Assembly (NCBI RefSeq): GCF_000213175.1
Contig: NW_009799103.1
Location: forward strand, 523,295-587,294
Length of the DNA stretch: 64,000 bases
Direction of reading: 5' to 3'
Source: Neurospora tetrasperma FGSC 2508
Taxonomy: Eukaryota > Ascomycota > Sordariomycetes > Sordariales > Sordariaceae
Position numbers and translations under genes: made by a program. The first letter of the stretch is position 1. The number at the start of each line of letters is the position of its first letter. Shown here piece by piece: positions 46,685 through 58,057 of this stretch. The notes beneath the pieces were generated by a model. It was not told the origin of the DNA and ran no database searches. It worked only from the letters and a program-made list of their open reading frames with translations.

Positions 46685-46735
46685 AAGGGAAGAAGGGAGA
46701 AAGGGGAAAGAGAGGAGGGAGAGGGGGGGAAGGTA
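46685..46735. repeat. Polypurine/polypyrimidine tract upstream of fks1
   Basis: About 50 bases of nearly uninterrupted A/G on the plus strand, hence C/T on the fks1 sense strand. CT-rich promoter tracts are common in well-expressed fungal genes, and mirror-like purine runs can form triplex DNA. Confidence 0.65.
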
Positions 46736-47624
46736 AAAAATCAAACGAAGTGGAAAGTCAACAAGCTGACAGGAGTCCTGGTACACTACTAGTGTCGTTG
46801 GTTGAAGAAGGCGGAAGCCGGGAAGGGGGAGGGGGGGGGAGGACTGGAGCAAGAGAAGTGGGAATGGGAGTGGGAGTGGGTGGGATAAGGAAAAGTGGAT
46901 GCCAGGCAGGTGGGAATGGAAATGGAAGGGCAGTGTGTGGAAAGGTGCGTGGATGGAAAGCGAAAGCAAAAAAAAAAAAAGGAGGCAGCGACTGGGATGG
47001 ACTGGGACTGCGCTGGAACATGGAAGATCCAGTGCCCGTCGTGGGTGTTGTGTGTCTGCCACACCTGATACCTCCGGCTGCTGGGAGTTTCCAGGCAATT
47101 GCAGCGGGATCCATCCATCCCTCAATGACCCATCCGGCCTCGTCCAGCAACGCGTTTCGTCAGTCAGTCACCACACCTACTTCACGGCAGGACCTGACCG
47201 TCCCGACAGCAGGGTAGAACCTCAGTGGTTGCAACAGGCCCGCGGGTGGGCAGCAGTGGACTGGACGAAAAGGCATCGGCGTCTCTGACTGGTCGCTGCA
47301 TCGCTCGCTTCATCGACGCTGTTCAGGGGGAGCACTGTTTGGCAGGGATCGTGGAAAATGGGAAATGTGGCACCCGGCAAGGGGGAACGAAGGAAGTGAG
47401 GTGGAAGGGGGAGGGGGAACCGTTTGTGTCCTTGTGGATTCCCACCGTGCATTGCCTGCTTCTTTCTTCCATTTTTACTGACCTAGTAGCGTCTTTCACT
47501 CCCGCAATTCTGGTACCCCAGGTGCCCAGTTAGATACTGATGGGAGTGTTTGAAAAAGAACCGAAGCTCCAAAGAGGGCGACGCGAGAGAACGAACGAAG
47601 AACCATAAAGCGCTGTCAGAGTTT

Positions 47625-48532
47625 NNNNNNNNNNNNNNNNNNNNNNNNNNNNNNNNNNNNNNNNNNNNNNNNNNNNNNNNNNNNNNNNNNNNNNNNNNNN
47701 NNNNNNNNNNNNNNNNNNNNNNNNNNNNNNNNNNNNNNNNNNNNNNNNNNNNNNNNNNNNNNNNNNNNNNNNNNNNNNNNNNNNNNNNNNNNNNNNNNNN
47801 NNNNNNNNNNNNNNNNNNNNNNNNNNNNNNNNNNNNNNNNNNNNNNNNNNNNNNNNNNNNNNNNNNNNNNNNNNNNNNNNNNNNNNNNNNNNNNNNNNNN
47901 NNNNNNNNNNNNNNNNNNNNNNNNNNNNNNNNNNNNNNNNNNNNNNNNNNNNNNNNNNNNNNNNNNNNNNNNNNNNNNNNNNNNNNNNNNNNNNNNNNNN
48001 NNNNNNNNNNNNNNNNNNNNNNNNNNNNNNNNNNNNNNNNNNNNNNNNNNNNNNNNNNNNNNNNNNNNNNNNNNNNNNNNNNNNNNNNNNNNNNNNNNNN
48101 NNNNNNNNNNNNNNNNNNNNNNNNNNNNNNNNNNNNNNNNNNNNNNNNNNNNNNNNNNNNNNNNNNNNNNNNNNNNNNNNNNNNNNNNNNNNNNNNNNNN
48201 NNNNNNNNNNNNNNNNNNNNNNNNNNNNNNNNNNNNNNNNNNNNNNNNNNNNNNNNNNNNNNNNNNNNNNNNNNNNNNNNNNNNNNNNNNNNNNNNNNNN
48301 NNNNNNNNNNNNNNNNNNNNNNNNNNNNNNNNNNNNNNNNNNNNNNNNNNNNNNNNNNNNNNNNNNNNNNNNNNNNNNNNNNNNNNNNNNNNNNNNNNNN
48401 NNNNNNNNNNNNNNNNNNNNNNNNNNNNNNNNNNNNNNNNNNNNNNNNNNNNNNNNNNNNNNNNNNNNNNNNNNNNNNNNNNNNNNNNNNNNNNNNNNNN
48501 NNNNNNNNNNNNNNNNNNNNNNNNNNNNNNNN
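47625..48532. other. Assembly gap, 908 unknown bases
   Basis: All bases are N. Reading frames crossing it are artefacts. The right edge starts within tandem CCTCTGAG units (48540-48561), which suggests that a repeat stopped the assembly. The gap lies in the distal fks1 promoter. Confidence 0.99.
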
Positions 48533-50330
48533 GTACACAGCCTCTGAGCCTCTGAGCCTCAATTTACCCCTCGCTAAGTATTGCTTTTTTGCCATCTCGT
48601 ATTCACTTGTTGCGTGTTATGGGATGTTGGCCCTGCTTGGCCCGAGTTCCCGCGCTCCGGTCCCGTTCCTTACTTCCATTGCTGTGCTCTGCTCTCACTG
48701 TACATACCTAGGTAGGTTCGTCTGACAGTTGACACCCAGCCAGTTACAGGTGCCGTTGATTCATCCCATCCCATCCCATCTAGCGATTCCACGTTGCACA
48801 TTGCCAGATATCGCGCGCTCTCATGCGAATCTCGGCCTTAACCATGCTCCAATCTCGACCGCCTTTAGGAGATGCCGTTCGGTTGGTCCTGATCAATCTT
48901 GGCAATTTCCATTGTGGCACCCACACTCGGCGGACGGACTACGAAATGGGTACTTGTCGCAACCCCATGAGACATCTCGCCACGACTTGCGCTACCTGGA
49001 GCTTTTGCCCAATGAAAAGGGATGACCGGAGTTTGTGGGGTAAACTGGTACCCGTCAAGTTCTCGAACGCGCTCGAATAACCAATCAAGCCGTAATTGTA
49101 CCACATTTGTGCCGCTTCGCTCCGCCACAATTTCGTACCTGTCCCCCTATTGCAATCGCTTCGAGGTACTCCTTTGGTACTTGTCAAGTATTACGCCTTA
49201 TCTTTTCCATCTGGTGTCCATTTAGTGCGCTTTGGCGTCCTGCGACTTGCATTAGAAAGCTTGGTTTCGCAGTGTTATGACGATGATTGCTGCAGAAAGC
49301 TGGAAACTTGGTACACTACACTAGAAACACCACCACTTGCTCGCTATCGACCATCGACAACACAGGCTCCAGGATGAATCCCACATGGCCACCAGCCTCA
49401 TGCCTTTCTTGAACCGCATTATTACTGGAGATCGTCCGTGTCTTTTATTCGACATGGCAGCCTGAACCGGCCGAACAACCGACGGGAATGGTTGGGATGG
49501 GAATGGGGGCCTTGTTCGGGACTGCCATGGCGGGAAGAGGCATCAATCATGGCATGGCCTACCATGTTAGTAGTCTGATAGTAGTGTACCACAGTCCACG
49601 GCCGATAGAGGTACGTAGGCAAGGCAGGACGGCAACAAAAGCTTTCCTTGACAGACGGTCGATGCCTTCAAAGCACGATACATGGGTTAGAACGACAAGG
49701 CAAGAAAGCGATTCTGTAGCGATAGGACGACAAGGCGATGCAATGTTCGATATCCGATATTCATCTGCGATGTGCAATGTGTGATGTGCAAAATGTTGAT
49801 GGCAACCCGGCAAAGGCACCCGGCTCCCACTCCCAGCCCGCCAGGCATCGAGAGCCCAGAATATGCGTGTTCTAGCGCACTTGATATCTGTGCTGTATAT
49901 AGTGTATATAGTTCGCCAGCTGTGGTGTTCACCGTTCGTTCTGTCGTTCCAGACTTCCGCGATCCGTCCGGGCTCCTCCACCGGTGATCCTCCATCTGGG
50001 CACGCTGGCACGCTGGGATCGAGATTCGACGGCTCCACTATCCTACAGCACAGTACATAAAAAGAAAAGCCTCTTGATTATTAAGAATATCCCCAAACGC
50101 GTACGGGCTATTTAATGTATCACGGCGGACAATCCGGACGGTGAGTCTGTACACAATACACATGATGATGACCACAATAACGATCACAATTCTTTGTTGA
50201 TACATGATAAACATTCATCGCCTCACGCGCACACACCCACGCACACAAATGGCGGTAGCTGATAGACTGATAAGTGTAGACCACGACAGCGTAGCATACA
50301 CGCCAAGTTGAGGCTAGCCAGGGGGGGGTT

Positions 50331-50542
50331 GACTTGCCTTGCCTTGTTAGGACAACTCAAGACTTGCCTTGCCTGATTGACTTGCACATAGTGTACATTT
50401 CAACCCGGGCTCGCCGCGTTACTGTACCAAAATCTCACATGAAGTGTGGTTAGAAAGGTATATCCGTCGGAGAATAAAGGAGGGGTATGCAATTTGCGAC
50501 TAAACAAGGCAAGTCAGGGGGCTGACATGCCATGACTTGCCT
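50331..50542. repeat. Cluster of GACTTGC(CTTG) words
   Basis: GACTTGCCTTG-type words occur at 50331, 50361, 50379 and 50534 on the plus strand and in reverse (CAAGGCAAGTC) at 50505-50515. Five copies of the seven-base core fall within 212 bp, and the reverse copy makes an exact 11-bp inverted repeat with the first two. No gene is adjacent. Confidence 0.7.
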
Positions 50543-52402
50543 ATAATTTATGTACTTACTACGTACCTTGATTTGGCTCGCCTTGAGAGGGCGGACGGCT
50601 TGAAACTGGTTTTTGGTGGTGCCGCGGGAATAGCGAGAACCACACTCTATGCCGTTAGTTGTTCATTGTCAGGATCAAACATCCATTCTACAAAGGGACC
50701 ATCACAATGCTCCAAGTTCACCACTAAAACCGCCAGGACCACCGAACCAACAAGATTCCGTCGATGTTCCGTCCCGGCCGCTGGGCATCGCTGCCACCTA
50801 GGCGAGGTGAGATGAGGTGAGGTGAGGTGCCTGTTGCTCTGACAAACCGTCCTAGCCAAAGATCGAACAGGCCTGTCATCTTGAAACGACCCGATTGTTC
50901 CGAACACAGTGCTGGCAGACAGACCTTTGCTTCCACTTATTACATATATTCCCCTCAGAAGTCAAAACCTCCCTCGCACAGTCTCAACACTCGTCGGAGA
51001 CCGCTGACTGAGCAGGCACTCGGTGTGCGTGGGTGGCCCGATACCACCTGTCAATGCTTGAGGACCGCATTTGCCAATTGCCGCCAACCAATGACATCTT
51101 TCCAAAGTACGGCTTCTGTGGATCCTACCTGACATATTTTCGATGCTGTCACCACAGACCGCGGTGTGGAGCTGCCCGCCCCGCTGGTCAGGGATCATCC
51201 TTCTGCGCCCGCCAGGGGCAATGGCACGTCGTCCGGGTGGTCCGTGTGGCTCTCTACCAGTCGTCAAGCAGCTCTTTTTTGGTGCATTATTCTTTTTTTC
51301 TATTTCCAGCTCACCACGGTCTCAACCGAAAAAGAAGCAGAAACGAAGCTAAATTTATTCCCCCCATCATGGCACGGGGGGGGCCCACCTGGAGATTAAT
51401 CCCCATCCTTTTTTTCCCCTCTGTCGTCTTCCCAGGCCGCTCCGGCCCGCTCGGACTTTTCGATTGTCGACGATGATGTTGATGGTGATGATGTTGGTTT
51501 CTGCGAATGGATGAGATGAAATAAAATGGAGATACCAGCGGCTGTGCAGTGAGTGATCGATGATGTGCTGAGGGTCCAAAGGCAGTGCATTACAAGATGT
51601 GCATGGCGCGAGTGTGGCTTATGCAAGGACTTATGATCAACCGTCTGTCAGGAACCCACACAAGTCTTTCTGGATCCGGTTTCAGTATGTATGGATGAGT
51701 GCACATGCAGGATGTACATATGCACTCAGGATTCAGGAACCGAACGAACAAAAAAGCAGTCGGAAGACGACCAGCAGAGTTTCCAGCTCTCATCCCATCC
51801 CATCCCATCCGCATGGTTCGATTAATGCTGACCTCGGAAACTTAAAAGCGATCGAATATGCGTGACCAACACACAACGTCCAGAAAACCACCATTGATGC
51901 CGAGGGGTTTCGGTCTCACTTGAGACGTGTTTGCCAAGGGAAATGGAATCTATACCAAATGTCAGACATGATCTTGCGTCAATTACGTCGTTAGTGCTCA
52001 CTACACTATAGTACACTTGGCAGTCCCATATATACCTGGTGGCTACGCGGTCATGTTGTCGCGGAGAGACGGCTATCGGTCGTCGTTGTCGTCGTCAACA
52101 AAGCAGACACAGCAACGGACCGTCTTCTCCATTCTCCCTCCCATCACACGCCCTCCCCCGGATGCAAACAACTCAGACGCAGGTACACAGCGCCGCCGAA
52201 CGCTCCGCTCCATGCACCTTGGCGATCCTTTAGTATTTTTTTTGGCCACTGACGCTCCATGTCCACCCACAGCTCGGCTGCATGGAAGGACTGCAACGAA
52301 AATCACATTCAGCCGGTCTTACTTTGTGTTGATCAATCGATAACATTCCGGAGAGGCCGTTCCTTTTCTTATATATATATAGCGTACATCATGCAAAGGG
52401 TA

Positions 52403-52430
52403 CTTCACTAAAGTGACTTCACTAAAGTGA
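52403..52430. repeat. Tandem 14-bp palindromic repeat
   Basis: CTTCACTAAAGTGA is repeated twice head to tail (52403-52416 and 52417-52430). Each copy carries the near-palindrome CACTAAAGTG. It lies about 30 bp after a TATATATATATA stretch, an arrangement that resembles a promoter or a binding site for a dimeric protein, but no reading frame follows. Confidence 0.75.
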
Positions 52431-54766
52431 AGGAACCCACTCGGAAGTTTTAACCGTCCCGGATCCAGGTCCCCGCTCCGTTCGGGCCCGGATCGGATGG
52501 GTCCAGCACCGGGGAGACTTACTTTGGTATGTAGTGTACACTATATAGGCCGATCCTGTTCCGAACCCGTAACTATTTTTGTCTCTGCCCTGGGGGGCGG
52601 CGTCACAAGGAAAGACGTGGCAGTTTGAGCAGCACAGAATGTGTTATATGTTGTTGGTGTAGCACGTCTGCCACGATGTTCATTGACTCTGCGTAGAGAA
52701 ACAAACCGCGGTCTACAAGCTGTCTGACAAATAACCGCGCGCGCGCCAAATCTTTCGATTTCATAAATCACGCTTTGATCACTGGCTACTAAAGAAAAGC
52801 CGTATGGCAGATATACTCACTCGCTCAAGTCCCACCACATTGTCAACTTTTCCATCCGTGTCCGCCTTTCCCATATACTACAAACTAAATACCTACCTTG
52901 CTGTCCGCCTTGGCCGTCTTGGCCGTCTTGTCCCGTTCCATTGCAATTCTCAACTCTCAAGTCCTAGGTATATAACTACCAATCAACCCCTCCCTCACCG
53001 GCAGTCAGCACGGGAAGATGGATGGTGTGTAGTGTACGCGCCACAGAGGCACCGACAAAGACACCAGATACAAGATACACTAGTGTACACACAAGACACA
53101 CTAGAATAAAAGACACAACCCACCAAAAACCAAAGTCACACAACCGCATCACGTTATCAGGTGGGTGACACAAAAAAACGAAGGCGGGAGGATGCATGTC
53201 GTGGCATGGTAGCACGGTTTGTGAGTGCCGGAGTGGCAGGGAAAGCTAAGGAGGTGGAGGGAGGGGCTTTCTAAGTGGCGTAGCTTTTTGAGACACGACG
53301 GGAGGATGAGGCGGCGGCGGGTGTGGTATATTGGTGATTGTTTTCGTGGGGTTGTCGAGCTTTATCAAGATATTGATGGAGATACTATACTATATTTTCA
53401 GTTACCTATCATCATGTGCGTGGGGAAGACGAGTAAGAAGGTGCGAGTGAGGTACATGCTGCGAGCGAGGATAGGCAACGGTGATATCTCCGCAGCTGTG
53501 TGGTGGTCTGCAAGATGAATAGATGTGTGCGAGTACATATTGTACATACTTGTCTTGTATCCCGTGGTTGAGGTTATCGTGATTTTCTCCTTGGGGGGAT
53601 ATCTTCTCAAACGTAGAACAACTCTGGAAAAAAAAAAAAACCAATGGCTGTAAATTTTCGAAGCAAGTAAAACGTGAACATTGCTTACCGGATGAACCCA
53701 TCGCCACCAATGGAGGTCCGGGCAACACTCCGGTTTGAATCATTCACTCTGGATCAGATGGTTCAGATGGTGTGGTACCTCGATGACAACAAAAACTACC
53801 TAGGAAATCGGGAGGAGCCGAACCTTTCTGATTTGAAGATCAAAGCTTTTAATTCTCATTCGCCTATCCAGTGCCTGCCATGCTTGGCCACGTGCGTGCA
53901 TACAGAGAGGTAGAAGTAAATTGTCGATGGAAGAGCGGGTAGGCAAAGGCAATACAATACAAACCGTCGCGATATGGGATAGTTATATAATGAGTATACA
54001 TGAAACAGCTTCTCGCCATGATTTGTGTGGAATACGAAACTCTCTCGGAACACAACAGATGCCCGGATGGTGATCAGTGACAGGGGACGAAAACAGGGAA
54101 ACGCCAAAACTCGGACTCGGGGTTGCTTGTTGCAATTCGTGATCTGCATCAAGCGACAGATACGCGGTAGCGATCAATCTGTAAATTTCGGGATGCATTG
54201 CTGCTCGCTTCATGGAATCGGGGACGAGTCACTCCAACACTGAACCTCACCGTGGATTGGTAAGTTCCTCCATGGGAGGAAGGTTCAGCAATGTCGTTCA
54301 CCGGCCGGCCCATGGCGATGCACGGTCCACCTACCCACCTACCCACTCTCACCACTCACGCCGGGTGGCAGGGTCTTGGCGTTCCTGACGCTAGACCGCA
54401 AACAGTACGCTAACAAATCCCGTCACCCATGGCAACCAATTGCTTTTGCTGTTTGTAACCAAACAAAAACATCACCAACATTCTCCGTTTGAGAACAGCA
54501 CTTTAAACATAGCAACACTGCATTCCTTTGATCACTGTGGGGTGCTCAGCTAAGCTGGTCGAATGCGCATAGCCAAAAGTGGTTATAGCATTCCTTGAGG
54601 TTTGCACGGATCTGCATTAATCCATGTGACCTTATCTGTCACCTCACCTTCAATAAGCTTTCACTCGGCTACAGGTCTCGCAACAACATCGATTTCGAGG
54701 GAGTGGGACCATAAGAGCTAGTTAGGCCAACTACCGTAGGGCAGCAGAACAGCGAACCACAACACC

Positions 54767-57565
54767 ATGGCCAAATTATCACGGCCCCCGCCATCTTCAT
54801 CCTCTCGGTCTCGGAAAACAATCTTCTCATCTTCCTCCGAATCTGAGCCCGAATCCAACAGCGACTCCGACTCCGACTCGGAGTTTTCAGATATCGCAGC
54901 CCTTCCACCAAGTCCCCAAAGGAAAAGAAAGGTTTTGCAACCGTTGCCTGCGACTAAGAAGAGATCGACCCCTCCCACGGATACGGCCTCTACCAGTAGT
55001 CACCAGACGGTCATCGAATCAGCAACATCACCAAATGCGGCTTCTTCATCAGTAGCTGGTGTCAAGAGGCGGAAGCTGCTTTTGGGTGCGGTGTCGGATA
55101 ATGTCCTTTTTCGGAAGTGGACGCCAGCGCAAGAGGAGGAGGGCGGGGTGCCAGCTAGGAAGAAGAGGAGGGGTTTGACCGCTGGTACAGGATTCGGGCT
55201 GGGATTGGGGATGATGCGCGATGAAGAGAAGGAAGGTAGCGACTCCGAGGCTGAGAATCTGGTCGCCGATCGAAAGAAGGTAAAAGAGGTGAAGAGGGTA
55301 GGCGAGAGCACCGTTACTGCTCAGACGGTGGTGAGGACGACTAAGAGTCTTTTCAGAGACCAGAATCTGTCAAAGAAACACCGCGAAGGCAAGGAATTGA
55401 TGAGAACCAAGAATAAGGAGGAAAAGTCGTTGGCAAGTCTTGTTCAGCCACCGAAACAAAGCGCCAGAAAAGGCAAGGACATGATGGAAATCGACCAGGA
55501 GCTGGATATAGACATCTTTGAAGATCTAGAAGATTTTGCCGAGGAGTCGTTCCACACTGCGCAGTCGAAGGAGTCTTCCGAGTCGAATGAACTTGGGTCG
55601 GAAACCATGGTCGAGAAGGCGCCGAATACCAACACAGCATCAAATTCCAAAGAGGACGATTCAGATGAGGACTTGGATGCATTCTTCTCAAAGTTAAGCA
55701 ACAAGCCCAAGATCCCTGCAGTCAGAGAGAGCCACCTTTCTCCGACGAAGCCTCGGTCAACGAAGAACTCGAGAGGCAAGCGGATGGATGCGAGCTGGGG
55801 CACCCAAAGCCGGACTTTGTTCGATGATGAAGAGAGCGATAGACAACAAAGAAGAGCAGCGAAACAGGTAGTTTCCATCGATGATGACACCTGTGGCGAG
55901 GAGGATGTCACGCAGGATTTCTCCTGTCTCCAGCTGGACTCCTCCTCCTCCTCTTCCGACTCCGAAAGTTCATCAGAAACCGAAACCGAACGACGGTCTC
56001 GTCCACCAGCTGCCACCACCACAACGAAGAAGCGCACTCAAACACCCAGCCCTCCTCCCAAAATCCCCAAGCTCAAACCAAAGCCATCATCAACAACATT
56101 ACCACCACCATCCCCTCCCAAGAAACTCCCCCGCATCCCCACCACCCCCCACCGCCCCTCTTCCGACCTCTTTTGGTCTCGCGAATTCGTCGACGACTGG
56201 AACGACACGCACTCTCCCACCAAGAAGGAACCACTCTTTTCGTCAACCAAACCCCCCACCTCGGACGCCACCTCTACTAGAGGTACTTCCATCACCTCCC
56301 CCAAGAAGAACCCACCGGCGACCAGCCCTTCAAAAGCCGCCACCGCCCTCCTCGCCCGCGAATCCCGTCTTGCGCGCCAACTCTTCGACACGCACAAACA
56401 CTCCCTCGCCACTCACTTCCTCTCCCTTCTCGACGCCCGTCTGACTTCCTCCCGCTTATCGGCTCTAACCGCCTCAACGGGCGGCATCAAGCTCGTATGG
56501 AGTAAGACGCTCAACACCACGGCTGGCAGGGCGAATTGGAAGAAGGAGAGTATTACTTGTCGTCCGGGCCAGGGCTCCACCAAACCGGATGGGAGGAGTA
56601 GTAAGGAAGAAAAAAAGAAGGAAAAGGAAGTGGTGGTGACGGTGAAACACCACGCCTCCATCGAGTTAGCTACCAAGGTCCTGTCTACGCCCGAGAGACT
56701 ATTCAATACGCTTGCGCACGAGTTCTGTCATTTGGCGGTGTTCATGATTGATGGGGTGACTGCGAGGCCGCATGGGGCGGAGTTCAAAGCTTGGGCGAAG
56801 AAGGTTAACGAGTCGGAGTTTGGTGCTGGTGGTGGGGGGAGGAACCGTGGTGTCGGAAAGATGAATATTCGAGACGGAGGAGAGGGTGTGGAATGGGAAG
56901 GCGGGTATGCGGTCGAAGTCACGACGAGACATGGATACGAGATTGAGTTTAGGTATGTTTGGGTTTGTGATGGGGTTCTTTCTGAGTCCTCTTCTACTGG
57001 TCAGGGTGAAGAAAAAAGGAAAGGAAAAGAGAAAGGACAAGGAGAAGGGAAAGAAGGATGTGGCACAGAATATAAACGCCATTCGAAGAGTATTGATCCC
57101 AAAAGACATCGGTGTGGGTTGTGCAAGGGGATTTTGAGGCAGGTTAAGCCTGCGCCGAGGGGACATGGTCAACAACATCATCAACAAGGAGGAGGACGTG
57201 GTGGTCACGTCTCTGATATGGCTGGTGGCGACGGGGCTGGGACACAAAAAGGAATGGGAATGAAGGAGAAGGGGAAGACGTCGGAGTATCAAGTCTTTGT
57301 CAAATATCAGATGAAGGTGGTTAAAGCTGAGAAACCGAGACTGACGTTTGGGGAGGTGATGAAGGAGGTTGCGGAACGGTGGAAGGTGGAGAAGGCGAGG
57401 AGGGAGAAGAACAAGAAGGAAATCCCGCTGGCGGAAACGAAAGGGAAGCTTTCTACAGTTCTGGAGGAGGTTGTCGCTGACGAAGATGGCGATGGCGAGG
57501 ATATTCCGGATGTGTTCGACGACGAACCGATGATGGACGTGGTTGATTTGACTGCGGATGATTGA
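54767..57565 (+). CDS. GCNA-type SprT-domain metalloprotease
   Basis: Predicted nuclear protease of the SprT/Spartan class, probably acting on DNA-protein crosslinks. A single exon encodes 932 aa, starting at an ATG in strong context (CACCATGGCC). The first 500 or so residues are disordered and rich in Ser, Asp, Glu and basic patches (Ser/Asp/Glu run at 21-42). The SprT domain carries the zinc site HEFCH (651-655) with a third His at 669 in ARPHGAEF. A zinc ribbon follows with Cys734, Cys765, Cys783 and Cys786 around YKRHSKSIDPKRH, interrupted by a Lys/Glu/Gly-rich insertion. An HMG-box-like segment lies at about 840-885. The protein ends in VVDLTADD, a typical SUMO-interacting motif (925-929). 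This domain order matches the GCNA/ACRC family. Family assignment is strong; the biological role is inferred from animal and worm relatives. Confidence 0.92.
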   Translation: MAKLSRPPPSSSSRSRKTIFSSSSESEPESNSDSDSDSEFSDIAALPPSPQRKRKVLQPLPATKKRSTPPTDTASTSSHQTVIESATSPNAASSSVAGVKRRKLLLGAVSDNVLFRKWTPAQEEEGGVPARKKRRGLTAGTGFGLGLGMMRDEEKEGSDSEAENLVADRKKVKEVKRVGESTVTAQTVVRTTKSLFRDQNLSKKHREGKELMRTKNKEEKSLASLVQPPKQSARKGKDMMEIDQELDIDIFEDLEDFAEESFHTAQSKESSESNELGSETMVEKAPNTNTASNSKEDDSDEDLDAFFSKLSNKPKIPAVRESHLSPTKPRSTKNSRGKRMDASWGTQSRTLFDDEESDRQQRRAAKQVVSIDDDTCGEEDVTQDFSCLQLDSSSSSSDSESSSETETERRSRPPAATTTTKKRTQTPSPPPKIPKLKPKPSSTTLPPPSPPKKLPRIPTTPHRPSSDLFWSREFVDDWNDTHSPTKKEPLFSSTKPPTSDATSTRGTSITSPKKNPPATSPSKAATALLARESRLARQLFDTHKHSLATHFLSLLDARLTSSRLSALTASTGGIKLVWSKTLNTTAGRANWKKESITCRPGQGSTKPDGRSSKEEKKKEKEVVVTVKHHASIELATKVLSTPERLFNTLAHEFCHLAVFMIDGVTARPHGAEFKAWAKKVNESEFGAGGGGRNRGVGKMNIRDGGEGVEWEGGYAVEVTTRHGYEIEFRYVWVCDGVLSESSSTGQGEEKRKGKEKGQGEGKEGCGTEYKRHSKSIDPKRHRCGLCKGILRQVKPAPRGHGQQHHQQGGGRGGHVSDMAGGDGAGTQKGMGMKEKGKTSEYQVFVKYQMKVVKAEKPRLTFGEVMKEVAERWKVEKARREKNKKEIPLAETKGKLSTVLEEVVADEDGDGEDIPDVFDDEPMMDVVDLTADD

Positions 57566-58057
57566 GCGGACGGCATCGGTAGTGCTTGGTAGTCCATAAC
57601 AGCGCTTGTACAAGTAGGTTATTTGTATGACCATGAAAGAATATTGATACCCCCGAATACATCAGAGGATATTCAGTTCGCTACCTAAGTGAAGTGTAAA
57701 TACTGTTCTAGAAGAAATAAGAAACATGTCTCATGAACGATGTTGTAGCTCTGCGTGAGAACCCTTCTCTGCTAAAGAGCCGATTTGAATCGTCACTCAT
57801 CCACCTCCTATCGTAGCCAACCCGACCTGATATCAAACGCCCCGTGATTCATTCTCCTGGTATCCCTTCATCCTGAATAATCTCCTCCTCTCCCATTTTA
57901 TTTCCTCCGAGGTATCCCTTTGTCCAAGCGCTTTACTTCTTAATCCAACCCAATCCCATTTTCCTTTGGAGTAAAAACCCAATATCCTCCTCTTCCCCCA
58001 TCTCCCATCCATACAATCTTGCCATAATCCACATCCCCTCCTACTCCCCAACTCAAC
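57566..58057. other. Intergenic region between convergent genes
   Basis: A 492-bp AT- and pyrimidine-rich interval containing the 3' ends of the GCNA-like gene and mog1. No gene is seen. Confidence 0.6.

Larger units (their letters stand above)
45991..47624. promoter_or_regulatory. fks1 leader and promoter region
   Basis: On the minus strand this region reads as a long pyrimidine-rich promoter followed by a leader that is almost free of ATG. From about 46560 down to the fks1 start, the only ATG seen on the coding strand opens a three-codon uORF at 46095. A leader intron is predicted at 46079-46006. Further out, 46685-46735 and 46815-46880 are nearly pure purine on the plus strand. The plus-strand frame of 219 aa here is a low-complexity artefact of these tracts. 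The far end runs into unknown bases. Confidence 0.6.
48533..54766. other. Gene-poor interval, 6.2 kb
   Basis: No reading frame here is convincing; those of 100-159 aa overlap on opposite strands and lack domains. Notable noncoding items are a cluster of GACTTGC words (50331-50542), a TATA stretch followed by a tandem palindromic 14-mer (52369-52430), CATCC microsatellites (48765-48780, 51791-51807) and recurrent TAGTGTAC words. The right end contains the promoter of the GCNA-like gene. Confidence 0.55.

Noticed and set aside
46558-47217. Plus-strand frame of 219 codons upstream of fks1
   Set aside because: Product is Lys/Glu/Gly/Arg low complexity from polypurine tracts; better explained as fks1 promoter and leader.
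47483-48725. Two long frames spanning the unknown bases
   Set aside because: They are open only because N bases cannot form stops.
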